Source: Gemmatimonadaceae bacterium
Lineage (GTDB): Bacteria; Gemmatimonadota; Gemmatimonadetes; Gemmatimonadales; Gemmatimonadaceae
Length of the DNA stretch: 23,938 bases
Direction of reading: 5' to 3'
Assembly: GCA_025356185.1 (NCBI GenBank)
Contig: JANXUN010000506.1
Coordinates: 1 to 23,938 of the forward strand
Below the pieces are notes generated by a model. The model ran no database searches. It was not told the origin of the DNA and saw only the letters and a list, made by a program, of their open reading frames with translations. Below are positions 15,243-23,331 of the stretch, one piece after another. A program made the position numbers and the translations under genes. Within the stretch, counting starts at the first letter, position 1; each line of letters starts with the position of its first letter.

Positions 15243-15883
15243 CGTCGTGGCGCGGTGCGCCGCTTTTTCGATGTCGCAGATTTTTTCTTCACAGCAGTTT
15301 TTTTGCGCGGTTTCCGCGGCTTTTTCACATCATCGCCCGCCAACCACTTCCGCGCCGTCTCTTTCAGATAGCGTGGGACCATGAGAATCGTGCCGCGACA
15401 CTTCTTGGTTCCGCATCGGCACGCGTAGTAACGGATGTCTTCAGGCTCGTAGTTGTCCTGCCACTCAAACCGATAGTCGTAGGTGAGTTCGGTTTCGGGC
15501 TGAATCGACTTGATGGCCTTGATCCAAATGTGGCCGTTGTCGATCTCTGTTTCGCAGTTCGGGTCGCACGAGTGGTTGAGAAAGCGCGCGTCGCTGCCGC
15601 CGTAGCGCGCGTCTAACACGATGTCGTCATCCAACACGAAGAGAAACGTGTGATGACGACCGTCGTTGTCGTCGTACCGGCGATCGGCTTCGTCGTGCGA
15701 AATCGGTTCGCCAACGTACTCGTCGACCTTCTGCCCTTTGCGGATCGGTTTGATCGCGAAGCCGCCACGCCCTTGAATGCGTGAACGACGCACTTCGTAC
15801 AGCGTCGATTTTTTAATGGCCTTCTTTGCGACTTTCTTGACGACTTTTTTCGCGGACTTCTTTCGCACGGTCTTCGCAGGCAC
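15239..15883 (-). CDS. SET-domain protein lysine methyltransferase-like, with H1-like basic tails
   Basis: This 214-residue protein has a SET domain flanked by strongly basic tails. The N-terminus (1-27) is built of KK-A/V steps (VRKKSAKKVVKKVAKKAI) like histone H1. The C-terminus (about 185-214) is another lysine/arginine-rich tail. The SET core (about 28-170) shows GRGGFA, the SAM-binding and pseudoknot motifs RFLNHSCDPNCE and ETELTYDYRF, and a post-SET CRCGTKKC cysteine cluster, all close to eukaryotic-type enzymes. It probably methylates lysine on a protein, perhaps a DNA-bound one; the target is unknown. The GTG at 15883 comes 27 bp after the M16 stop and has no obvious ribosome binding site. 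The gene overlaps the Nudix start by 4 bp. Confidence 0.88.
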   Translation of the reverse strand: MPAKTVRKKSAKKVVKKVAKKAIKKSTLYEVRRSRIQGRGGFAIKPIRKGQKVDEYVGEPISHDEADRRYDDNDGRHHTFLFVLDDDIVLDARYGGSDARFLNHSCDPNCETEIDNGHIWIKAIKSIQPETELTYDYRFEWQDNYEPEDIRYYACRCGTKKCRGTILMVPRYLKETARKWLAGDDVKKPRKPRKKTAVKKKSATSKKRRTAPRR

Positions 15884-15910
15884 AGGATCAGGGTCAGAGA
15901 CGGAGAAACA

Positions 15911-17344
15911 TCAGGCGTCGGGCGCGTCGGTGTCCGCGTCCACATCGGAGGGATCGTACACGGTCACGGGACCCGCACCAAGCGCTTCGAGCGGTTCTCG
16001 AATCGCGGTTGCATCACCCACCACCACGACTTGCAGCCGCTTTGGATCGAGGTGTGTGTGTGCGACGCGTAAGACATCGGCAGCGGTCACGGCCGCCACG
16101 CGTTCGCGATAGGTGTCAAAGTAGTTGGTTGGCAAGCGAAAGATCTCGACGTTCGCAAGCCCACCGGCCACCGCGGCGGTCGTTTCAAACCGAATGGGAA
16201 AGACACCGATCAGGTAGCTCACTGCCAGACTCAACTCACTGTCACTCACCGGTGCTTCGCGAATGCGCGTGAATTCGGTCATGATTTCGCGCAGGGCGGC
16301 GACGGTGACATTCGTTTCGACGGCGGTGGAGATTTCGAACGGGCTCGCGGCGCGACGCCAATCAAACGCCGAATGGGCGCCGTAGGTGTATGCGTGCTCT
16401 TCGCGCAAATTGAGATTGAGTCGCGACGAGAAGAGGCCGCCCAGAATCGCGTTCATCACCACCAGCGGAAAGTAGTCGTCGTGTGATCGCGACACCGCCA
16501 CATGGCCGACGCGAATCTCAGACTGCGGCGCGTCGGCTTTGTTCACTAAATGCACGCGCGCGTCTGGGAAGCGTTGCGCATCCATCGGCTCCGTCACCGC
16601 AGGCGCAGCGCCTTCCCACGCTCCAAAACAGCGCGTGGCGTGTCGCACGGCATCGTCGACGGTAATGTCACCAACAATGATCAGCGCCGTTGCGTTGGGT
16701 CGATAATACGCCTCGTGATATGCCACAACTCGCTCGCGCGTCACGCGCGCGATGCTGCTTTCGTCACCGCCTGCCAAGCGCGCAAACCGCGATGAGGGGG
16801 TGTACAGCAGGCGTGAGAAAAACACATCCACGAGGCCACGTGGCTCAGCACGCAACTGTTGCAAATCCGACAGCCGTTCGGCGCGCATGCGTTCCAGCTC
16901 GTGCTCGGGAAACGCCGGCGCACGCAGCACTTCAGCGAGCACCGAAAATCCGTCTTCAACACGCGTTGCCAGCGACGTCAATTGCACAATTGCGGAGTCC
17001 CAATCCGCGCCAGTATCGAGGGTGCTGCCCAGCATTTCCAGTCGTTGTGTCAGCGCCAACGCCGACATGCTTTCTGTACCTTCGTTGAGCGCGCGCGTGG
17101 CCAGTTGCGCCACACCTTCCGCGCTGTAGGGGTCGCGCGTCGCACCCGCTTCAACGACCGCGAGAATCGTCACCACCGGATACGCGTGAATCGGGGCGGC
17201 GATAATGCGCAGACCATTCGACAGAACGCGCGTTTCAAATGACGGAAAACGATATGCGCGAGGCGTCCCTGCACTGGGGCGGGGCGGCGCGGCATTGGCA
17301 TGGCTCGACATCGGACTCGCGTGCACCGTGCTATGATCGGTCAC
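15911..17344 (-). CDS. non-catalytic M16 peptidase-like subunit
   Basis: This 477-residue protein has the two-domain M16 (pitrilysin/processing peptidase) fold but lacks the zinc site. Where active members have HxxEH, it reads EGVAQLATRALNEGT (Q80, T83, R84). It keeps the substrate-binding C-domain motif GGLFSSRLNLNLREEHAYTYG, with the arginine and tyrosines typical of beta/alpha heterodimer partners. The gene starts with GTG at 17344, overlapping the catalytic M16 gene stop as GTGA; an ATG at 17311 is an alternative. The arrangement matches known bacterial heterodimeric M16 peptidases, in which one subunit supplies the zinc and the other the arginine-tyrosine pair. No signal peptide is evident, so the location is probably cytoplasmic. 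Confidence 0.9.
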   Translation of the reverse strand: MTDHSTVHASPMSSHANAAPPRPSAGTPRAYRFPSFETRVLSNGLRIIAAPIHAYPVVTILAVVEAGATRDPYSAEGVAQLATRALNEGTESMSALALTQRLEMLGSTLDTGADWDSAIVQLTSLATRVEDGFSVLAEVLRAPAFPEHELERMRAERLSDLQQLRAEPRGLVDVFFSRLLYTPSSRFARLAGGDESSIARVTRERVVAYHEAYYRPNATALIIVGDITVDDAVRHATRCFGAWEGAAPAVTEPMDAQRFPDARVHLVNKADAPQSEIRVGHVAVSRSHDDYFPLVVMNAILGGLFSSRLNLNLREEHAYTYGAHSAFDWRRAASPFEISTAVETNVTVAALREIMTEFTRIREAPVSDSELSLAVSYLIGVFPIRFETTAAVAGGLANVEIFRLPTNYFDTYRERVAAVTAADVLRVAHTHLDPKRLQVVVVGDATAIREPLEALGAGPVTVYDPSDVDADTDAPDA

Positions 17345-18657
17345 GCGCTCACCATCATCGAGTGCGCCTGTTCGTTTGCGGGGATCTCATCATCTGGCGC
17401 AGGCACATACAACAACATCACACGGTTATCCGCACCAAGACGTTCACGTGCCAGTCGCGTGACGTCGGCAGCCGATACGGCTTGATAACGCGACACTTGT
17501 TCGTTGGCGAGTTGCGCGTCGCCAAAGTATGTGGCAAATCGTGACAGTTGATCCGCGCGTTCAGCGGCTGATTGCAAGCTTGTGATGAAGCTCGTTTCGA
17601 TGAGCGCGCGGGCGCGGGCGACTTCCTCATCGGTGACGCCATCACGATGCAACGCGTCCAGCTCCGCAAGCACTGCAGTTTCCAACTGTGCGGCCGACAC
17701 GCCGCTATTTGCCGTTGCGTCAACGATCAGGAGATCGCTCCCCTTCGAAAGATCGTACGTAAACGCTGTCGCTTGCGCCGCGACACGTTGCGTGCGCACC
17801 AACGATTGCTCCAATCGACTGCCCGTTCGCAGTCCAAGAATCGCCGCCGCGAGGCTCGCCGCGTAATACCCGTCACTGCCAAACACCGGTGTGCGACAGG
17901 CAACGAACAGTCGCGGCAACGCAACCGCATCTACGACGACTTCGCGTCGAGTGTGACCAAACGTGGGTGGCACCTGCATGTCACGCAGCGGTGGTCGCGG
18001 CGCGCCTCGCGGGATCGGGCCAAAATATTCTTCCACCAACCGCACGGTTTCCGTCCGATCTAAGTCACCGGCGATCGTCAGCACCGCATTGTCGGGTGCA
18101 TAGTAGGTGCGGAAAAAGTCGGCGACGTCGTCAACCGACGCGTCAGACAAATGTTCCATCGATCCGATTAACGAATGATGAAATGGATGTCCTTCAGGAA
18201 AACACAATTCCGGGAGCTTCTCCCACCACGAGCCGTATGGCTGGTTGTCGACCGACCACCGACGCTCGTTTTTCACGACGTCACGTTGGGTATCGAGCTT
18301 TTCCGGTGTTAATCCTGGTATGAATCGTCCCATTCGATCAGCTTCGAGCCACAGCGCAATGGCTAACTGATTGGACGGCAGCGTCTCATAATAGTTAGTG
18401 CGATCTAACCAGGTCGAGCCATTGAGGGTGCCGCCTGCGCGCTGCACCAGCTCAAAGTGTTCGTTTGCGGCGACATGTTCCGAGCCCTGAAACAACATAT
18501 GCTCGAACAGGTGGGCAAATCCCGTACGGTCCAGCCGCTCGTTGGCTGAGCCTACGTGATACCACAAGTTGACGGCGACGATGGGCGCCGTATGATCTTC
18601 GGACAGCACAACGTGCAGGCCATTCGGAAGGCGGTAGCTGTCGACAGGAATGCGCAT
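17341..18657 (-). CDS. catalytic M16 zinc peptidase
   Basis: This 438-residue peptidase holds the inverted zinc motif HLFEH (H49, E52, H53) within GFAHLFEHMLFQGSEH, and the distal ligand is in VVKNERRW (E131). The N-terminus MRIPVDSYRLPNGLHVVLSEDHTAP is typical. The C-terminal half (for example ILGLRTGSRLEQSLVRTQRVAAQATAF) has a degraded RY region, complementing the partner gene. The ATG at 18657 is the natural start; the frame extends to 19068 on the strand opposite the M8 lipoprotein gene, and that part is spurious. It lies 72 bp from the divergent plus-strand gene and heads the M16, M16, SET, Nudix run. Substrates are probably peptides or small proteins. Confidence 0.93.
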   Translation of the reverse strand: MRIPVDSYRLPNGLHVVLSEDHTAPIVAVNLWYHVGSANERLDRTGFAHLFEHMLFQGSEHVAANEHFELVQRAGGTLNGSTWLDRTNYYETLPSNQLAIALWLEADRMGRFIPGLTPEKLDTQRDVVKNERRWSVDNQPYGSWWEKLPELCFPEGHPFHHSLIGSMEHLSDASVDDVADFFRTYYAPDNAVLTIAGDLDRTETVRLVEEYFGPIPRGAPRPPLRDMQVPPTFGHTRREVVVDAVALPRLFVACRTPVFGSDGYYAASLAAAILGLRTGSRLEQSLVRTQRVAAQATAFTYDLSKGSDLLIVDATANSGVSAAQLETAVLAELDALHRDGVTDEEVARARALIETSFITSLQSAAERADQLSRFATYFGDAQLANEQVSRYQAVSAADVTRLARERLGADNRVMLLYVPAPDDEIPANEQAHSMMVSA

Positions 18658-18729
18658 GGGACAATATTGGTTGGCGGCGCAGCAAAGCGGTAACCCTGCA
18701 ACACGTGTTCCGGCGAGGAATTCTGAACG
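18658..18729. promoter_or_regulatory. divergent promoter region of the M16 operon and the M8 lipoprotein
   Basis: These 72 bp separate the two start codons and must contain at least one promoter per side unless the transcripts are leaderless or overlap. A ribosome binding site GAGGAA for the plus-strand gene lies at 18715-18720, 9 bases before its ATG. A TATTG-containing element near 18662-18669 could be a -10 for the minus strand but would leave a leader of only a few bases. Confidence 0.4.
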
Positions 18730-20565
18730 ATGATCTTCCGAAAACGTATGGTGTCCGCGACGCGCGCATGCGCGCTGTTCGCGTTCGTCGCACTCATAAA
18801 CGCATGTGGTGATGGACCGCAGGTGCCGACGACATTTGCACCCGTCAACGGGAGCATCACACAAGTCTCCGGAGTCGTCGCCACCGTTGTCAACGCCGCA
18901 CCGCAGGTCAAGATCCTCGACGCCAAGAGCAAGCCCATCAAAGGGCATCTCGTGCGTTGGCGCATTGGTGCAAACGGTGGGCACGTGGTCAATGACTCGT
19001 CGTTTACCGATGCATCTGGCGTCGCGCTGTCGGGTGGTTGGACGCTCGGTACGAGCGCGGGAATACAAACGCTAACGGCGTCGTCGGACGGTGTCTCACC
19101 TATCACGTTTACCGCGCAGGTGAGCGCGGGTGCGCCCACCGATCTCGTCCGCCTTTCTGTTGACGGGCAAGTCGCGACGGTTAATACCGTGCTACCGATC
19201 GCACCTTCCGTGCGCGCGCAAGATGCATTTGGGAATCCCGTCGCCGGTGTCGCCGTGACGTTCGCTACCATTAACGGCGGCGGTGTAATTGAGGGTGGAC
19301 AGCAAATAACCGATGCCAATGGAGTGGCAGCCGCGGCATCATGGAAGTTAGGCACGGTCGCGGGGCGTCTCTTTGCCGTCGCCACGGCGCCGAATGTTTC
19401 GCAAGCGGCATTTTCGGCGGTGGCGTTACCTGGTCCGGCTGCCGACCTGCAAAAGGTTTTTGGTGACAGCCAGCAAGGCGTGAGCGGACTCGCGATCACG
19501 GTTGCGCCGGCGGTTCGCGTTGTCGATGCATTCTCGAACCCGATTGGCAACGTCGCCGTGACCTTTACGACGGGCCTCAATTCTGGAACGGTGACTCCAA
19601 GCATCGCACAAACGGATGCCGTGACTGGCATCGCATTCGTAACCGGTTGGATTCTTGGTAATGCCCCAACGCAGACGCTCGTCGCGACAAGTTCTTCGGT
19701 CACTGGAAAAAGCGTGACCTTCACCGCGACGGCGGTGACAACACTCTACGGCATCACCGTGCGCTACGTGGGCACACTGCCCAGTGCCGCGCAACAAGCC
19801 GCAGTAAATAGGTCGGTCGCGAAGTGGCGGAGTATCGTGCTGTCGAATTCCGGCACGACGCGGTTCACAACGAATGCCGGTGCGTGCGGACGTCCGTGGA
19901 TGCCGGCCGTCGACACCACCGTCACCAATCTCGTGATCTATGCCAACATCGGGCCTATCGATGGTGTTGGAAATGTGCTTGGGAATGCGAACGCCTGCGG
20001 ATTTCACGCCACAACTGGACTCACAGGCTTTGCCACCATGCAGTTCGACAGCGCGGATCTCGATGCGCTTGATGCATCGGGACTCACCGACGCGGTGATC
20101 ACACATGAAATCGGACACGCACTTGGCATCGGCGGATCGGCGTGGACTTCACGCGGCCTCCTCACTGACGGTGGATTGCCTGATCCGATTTTTACGGGCA
20201 CACAAGCGCGTGCGCAGTTTGTCGCGCTGGGCGGTGGGGCGTTTACAGGACGCATCGTTCCGGTCGAGAACACTGGTGGTGCGGGTACGCGTGATGTGCA
20301 TTGGCGCGAAACGGTGTTTCGCAACGAGCTGATGACCGGCTTCGTCAACACTGGCCTGAACCCACTCAGTCGCGTAACAATCGGCGCCCTCGCCGATATC
20401 GGCTACGCCGTGAATTATTCCGCTGCCGATTCGTATACGTTCGTCAGTTTTTTGCGGAGTCCTTTCGAGGCAGCAGAACGCGTCATCGAGTTGGGTGATG
20501 ATGTCGTGCCCATTCCAGCGAACGGCTACGCGAAGGCGAATCTGATCGCACGTCAGCGTCCGTAA
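18730..20565 (+). CDS. Ig-like repeat lipoprotein with leishmanolysin-like (M8) metalloprotease
   Basis: This 611-residue lipoprotein has a signal peptide ending in ALINAC (C26), then three Big_1-type Ig-like domains (about 30-135, 140-235 and 240-340). Each carries the D-x-x-G-V/I-A ... W-x-LG signature, for example GVALSGGWTLGTSAG. The C-terminal part is a metzincin-like protease: HEIGHALGIGG (H459, E460, H463), a later third histidine in DVHWRETVF (H524) and a methionine turn in NELMTG (M535). This fits leishmanolysin (M8)-type enzymes, whose third histidine is likewise displaced. The start is supported by GAGGAA nine bases upstream. It is probably surface-anchored and degrades external protein; the substrate is unknown. 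It ends 7 bp from the convergent YdcF-like gene. Confidence 0.86.
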   Translation: MIFRKRMVSATRACALFAFVALINACGDGPQVPTTFAPVNGSITQVSGVVATVVNAAPQVKILDAKSKPIKGHLVRWRIGANGGHVVNDSSFTDASGVALSGGWTLGTSAGIQTLTASSDGVSPITFTAQVSAGAPTDLVRLSVDGQVATVNTVLPIAPSVRAQDAFGNPVAGVAVTFATINGGGVIEGGQQITDANGVAAAASWKLGTVAGRLFAVATAPNVSQAAFSAVALPGPAADLQKVFGDSQQGVSGLAITVAPAVRVVDAFSNPIGNVAVTFTTGLNSGTVTPSIAQTDAVTGIAFVTGWILGNAPTQTLVATSSSVTGKSVTFTATAVTTLYGITVRYVGTLPSAAQQAAVNRSVAKWRSIVLSNSGTTRFTTNAGACGRPWMPAVDTTVTNLVIYANIGPIDGVGNVLGNANACGFHATTGLTGFATMQFDSADLDALDASGLTDAVITHEIGHALGIGGSAWTSRGLLTDGGLPDPIFTGTQARAQFVALGGGAFTGRIVPVENTGGAGTRDVHWRETVFRNELMTGFVNTGLNPLSRVTIGALADIGYAVNYSAADSYTFVSFLRSPFEAAERVIELGDDVVPIPANGYAKANLIARQRP

Positions 20566-20572
20566 CGCACCG

Positions 20573-21247
20573 TTATCCGTCGGCGATCGCCTCTGCGCTG
20601 TGACCTGTCAGGTGTAGCCAGAGCAGTAGCGCGACGTCGGCGGGTAACGCGATGCTCTCTCGCAACATGTATTCCAGCGCCACCGCGCTGTTCGCGGAAA
20701 TCGGACTTGTTCGTGTTGGCGCCGGCAGCGGGGTGAGACCATGCAGTCGCGCCAACACGTCCAACCGCAGCATATGAAAAGGATCGCTCACGAGGAGCAC
20801 ACGCGGTCGCGTGGCGCTGCGGGTTCGCACGGAGTCTGTGCGCGAAAGCAACAGCATGGCGGCACCGTGCATCGACGACAGTGAGGTGCGGCCGTTGGCC
20901 TCAAGCCATATCGCTTGCGGTGGCACACCGCGACGAATGGCGAAGCGGCGACCTGCGGCCGCCTCACTGATCATATCACCGTCGCGACGACCGCCCGTAA
21001 AGATCAATCGCGGCGCGCGATGCGCGCTCCACAACATCATTGCTTGATCTAGTCGCGCGCGAAGCACCGGTGACGGACGCCCGCTGTATTGCGCCGCGCC
21101 CATGACCACGATCGCATCCGCCTGCTCTGTGCTGCTGCGCGTCGACCACAACAGAATTGCCGCCAAACAGAGAAGCCAGCCGCACACCGCCGCAGCGAGG
21201 AGTCGGCCCAACAGCGTAACGGACCGACGTGGGGAGCGACGGGACAT
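20573..21247 (-). CDS. YdcF/ElyC-family (DUF218) membrane protein
   Basis: This 224-residue protein has one N-terminal membrane helix (about 11-34) and a DUF218 domain. The strand ADAIVVMGAAQYSGRPSPVLRARLDQA, then LIFTGGRRDGDMISEA, and later VLLVSDPFHMLRL are characteristic. Family members such as SanA and ElyC are linked to envelope and peptidoglycan-precursor maintenance, but the biochemical role is poorly defined. The ATG at 21247 is followed by a typical basic N-terminus (SRRSPRRS). The upstream ribonuclease gene ends 48 bp away, so co-transcription is likely. The 3' end faces the M8 lipoprotein gene with only 7 bp between stops; a weak 5-bp hairpin (TAACG/CGTTA) spans both stop codons. 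Confidence 0.9.
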   Translation of the reverse strand: MSRRSPRRSVTLLGRLLAAAVCGWLLCLAAILLWSTRSSTEQADAIVVMGAAQYSGRPSPVLRARLDQAMMLWSAHRAPRLIFTGGRRDGDMISEAAAGRRFAIRRGVPPQAIWLEANGRTSLSSMHGAAMLLLSRTDSVRTRSATRPRVLLVSDPFHMLRLDVLARLHGLTPLPAPTRTSPISANSAVALEYMLRESIALPADVALLLWLHLTGHSAEAIADG

Positions 21248-21295
21248 GGTGGAAAACTAGTGACGCGCGCGGCGAAACTCGTCACCGACGCACGA

Positions 21296-22693
21296 TTATA
21301 GCGGTCGCTGCGCTCCTGGCGTTGGCGCATCAACGGTATAGCCATCAGCGGTCAGCACGGCGGAAAACGCATCCTGCGACTTTGGTTCGCCGTGCACCAA
21401 GTGTACACGCGGATGCGCGCGCCCACTGGCTGAACCTCCGTCACGAACGGCGTTCAACCACGCATGCAGTTGTGTGCGGTCTCCATGTGCGCTGTAGCCG
21501 TTAAGTACCACCACCTGTGCGGAAAGCGGCACGTCTTCGCCAAACACGGTGATCTGCGGACGCCGCTCGACGATGCGGCGACCGAGTGTATTCTCGGCCT
21601 GAAATCCCACGATGAGAATCGTGTTGCGCGGATCATTCGCGCCGTTTTTGAGATGATGCAAAATGCGTCCCGACTCACACATCCCCGATGCCGCGATGAC
21701 GATCATCGGACCGGTCTTTTGATTGAGTGCTTTCGACGCCGCGACATCTCGCGTGTAGCGCACGAGCTCAAAGTCAAACAGATGGTCGTTGCCACGCGCC
21801 AACGCTTCCGTGCGATCAAACACTTCCGGGTGCATCTGAAACACTGCCGTTGCATCGGTCGCGAGTGGCGAGTCGATGTAAATAGGAATCGCCGGAATCT
21901 CACCATCGCGATATAGCCCATGCAGATCGTACACGAGTTCTTGTGTGCGCCCGACGGCGAACGCCGGAATGAGAACGCGGCCGCCGCGTGCCGCCGTCTC
22001 GCGCACGACCTGCGCAAGTTGCGCGCGCGCGCCCGCGACCGATTCATGATCGCGATCGCCATATGTCGACTCACACAAAATCACGTCCGCACCGTCGCGT
22101 GGTGGCTCCGGATCGCGAATAATGGCTAATCCGTCGCGTCCGATGTCGCCCGAAAAAACGAGACGCTTCGTCACTCCGCCTTCGCGCGCTTCAATCACGA
22201 CCGATGCGGACCCCAAGATGTGACCGGCATCGGTGTACATGGCGCGCACACCGTCAGTGACATCAAACCACTTCTGATACGGAACCCCCACCATCAATTC
22301 TTGGGTGTGGGTCGCGTCGGCGATCGTGTACATCGGATCTGCATGCGGACGCCCTTTGCGCTCTAAAAACTCCGCGTCCTTTTCTTGAATGTGCGCCGAG
22401 TCGGCGAGCATGACCGCGCACAAATCGCGCGTGGCGGGAGTCGACCAAATCGTGCCGCGGTAGCCGCGATTCACCAAGAACGGCAACCGGCCGGCGTGAT
22501 CGATGTGCGCGTGCGACAACACCACCGCGTCGATTTCGTTGGTGGGAAGGGGCAGCCGCGCGTTTTTTTCGCGACTCTCAGCGCGACGTCCTTGAAACAT
22601 GCCGCAGTCCAACACCACCGTGCGCTGTCCCACACGAAGAATGTGACATGAGCCAGTCACTTCGCGCGCCGCACCGCTGAATTCGATGTGCAT
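21296..22693 (-). CDS. beta-CASP metallo-beta-lactamase ribonuclease (YSH1/CPSF-like)
   Basis: This 465-residue cytoplasmic nuclease has the full zinc site: HAHIDHAG (61-68), DAGHILGSA (H158), SGDIGR (D183). The beta-CASP insert follows (ESTYGDRDH, then PAFAVGRTQELVYDL), with the C-terminal motifs SAHGD (401-405) and VHGEPKSQ (433-440). It resembles the archaeal and bacterial CPSF-like RNA-processing group rather than RNase J, whose C-terminal domain is absent. The expected action is endo- or 5' exonucleolytic cleavage of RNA. The ATG at 22693 begins the conserved sequence MHIEFSGAAREVTGS. It lies 22 bp after the LOG-family gene. Confidence 0.92.
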   Translation of the reverse strand: MHIEFSGAAREVTGSCHILRVGQRTVVLDCGMFQGRRAESREKNARLPLPTNEIDAVVLSHAHIDHAGRLPFLVNRGYRGTIWSTPATRDLCAVMLADSAHIQEKDAEFLERKGRPHADPMYTIADATHTQELMVGVPYQKWFDVTDGVRAMYTDAGHILGSASVVIEAREGGVTKRLVFSGDIGRDGLAIIRDPEPPRDGADVILCESTYGDRDHESVAGARAQLAQVVRETAARGGRVLIPAFAVGRTQELVYDLHGLYRDGEIPAIPIYIDSPLATDATAVFQMHPEVFDRTEALARGNDHLFDFELVRYTRDVAASKALNQKTGPMIVIAASGMCESGRILHHLKNGANDPRNTILIVGFQAENTLGRRIVERRPQITVFGEDVPLSAQVVVLNGYSAHGDRTQLHAWLNAVRDGGSASGRAHPRVHLVHGEPKSQDAFSAVLTADGYTVDAPTPGAQRPL

Positions 22694-22715
22694 GCTGTAT
22701 CCGATGGACGTGAGA

Positions 22716-23309
22716 CTAGCGTTCGTCGCGACGACTCCACGGTCGTACGGACGGTGATTGAAACTGTTCCAGACGCTGCAGCAATCGCTCGACGTCGTCG
22801 TCGATCACCAACCACTCCTGCGGCGCTCCGCGCAGAAATCCTTCGCGGTCGACGTGTTCCATCATGCGTAACAGGGGTTGCCAGTATCCGTCGACGTCGA
22901 GCAATCCCACCGGTTTGTTGTGTACACCAAGTTGCGCCCAGGTCCACGTTTCAAACAGCTCTTCAAGCGTCCCAAGACCACCGGGCAGGGCGAGAAAGGC
23001 GTCGCCCATTTCCGCCATCATGGCTTTCCGTTCGTGCATCGAGTCGACGACATGCAGCGCGGACAGCTCTCGGTGTGCGACCTCGCGTTCAACGAGTCCG
23101 TGCGGCATCACGCCCTCGACGCATCCTCCGGCGGCCAGTGCGCTATCGGCGACGGCGCCCATGAGTCCGGTACGACCGCCTCCATACACCAGGACCAGGC
23201 CGCGTTGCGCTATCAACGAGCCGAGCGCGCGCGCGGCCGCGAGGTAGCCGGGGCGCGCGCCATCGTTGGACGCGCAGTAGACACAGAGGCGTTGCAGTGG
23301 ACGTGACAT
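22716..23309 (-). CDS. LOG-family nucleoside 5'-monophosphate phosphoribohydrolase (TIGR00730)
   Basis: This 197-residue enzyme carries the LOG signatures YGGGRTGLMG (42-51) and PGGLGTLEELFE (109-120), with MHERKAMM (91-98) between them. Family members remove ribose 5-phosphate from nucleotides; in plants and some bacteria this releases cytokinin. Here a housekeeping nucleotide-salvage role is as likely as hormone production. The N-terminus LCVYCASNDGARPGYLAAA is the usual first strand and loop, so the ATG at 23309 is chosen; an ATG at 23321 is possible. The longer frame to 23534 runs into the upstream gene and is spurious. The upstream gene stops 22 bp away. Confidence 0.92.
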   Translation of the reverse strand: MSRPLQRLCVYCASNDGARPGYLAAARALGSLIAQRGLVLVYGGGRTGLMGAVADSALAAGGCVEGVMPHGLVEREVAHRELSALHVVDSMHERKAMMAEMGDAFLALPGGLGTLEELFETWTWAQLGVHNKPVGLLDVDGYWQPLLRMMEHVDREGFLRGAPQEWLVIDDDVERLLQRLEQFQSPSVRPWSRRDER

Positions 23310-23331
23310 GGCATCAAGCATACGCGACGGC

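Noticed and set aside
18658..19068. 5' extension of the catalytic M16 gene
   Set aside because: It would overlap the opposite M8 gene entirely, and the conserved M16 N-terminus begins at 18657.
18552..19724. Minus-strand open frame (390 codons) opposite the M8 lipoprotein
   Set aside because: It is Thr/Ala/Pro-rich antisense of the Ig-like repeats, crosses the divergent promoter region and overlaps the M16 start in another frame.
20563..20575. Small hairpin TAACG/CGTTA across the two convergent stop codons
   Set aside because: A 5-bp stem with a 3-base loop and no T tract is too weak to call a terminator.
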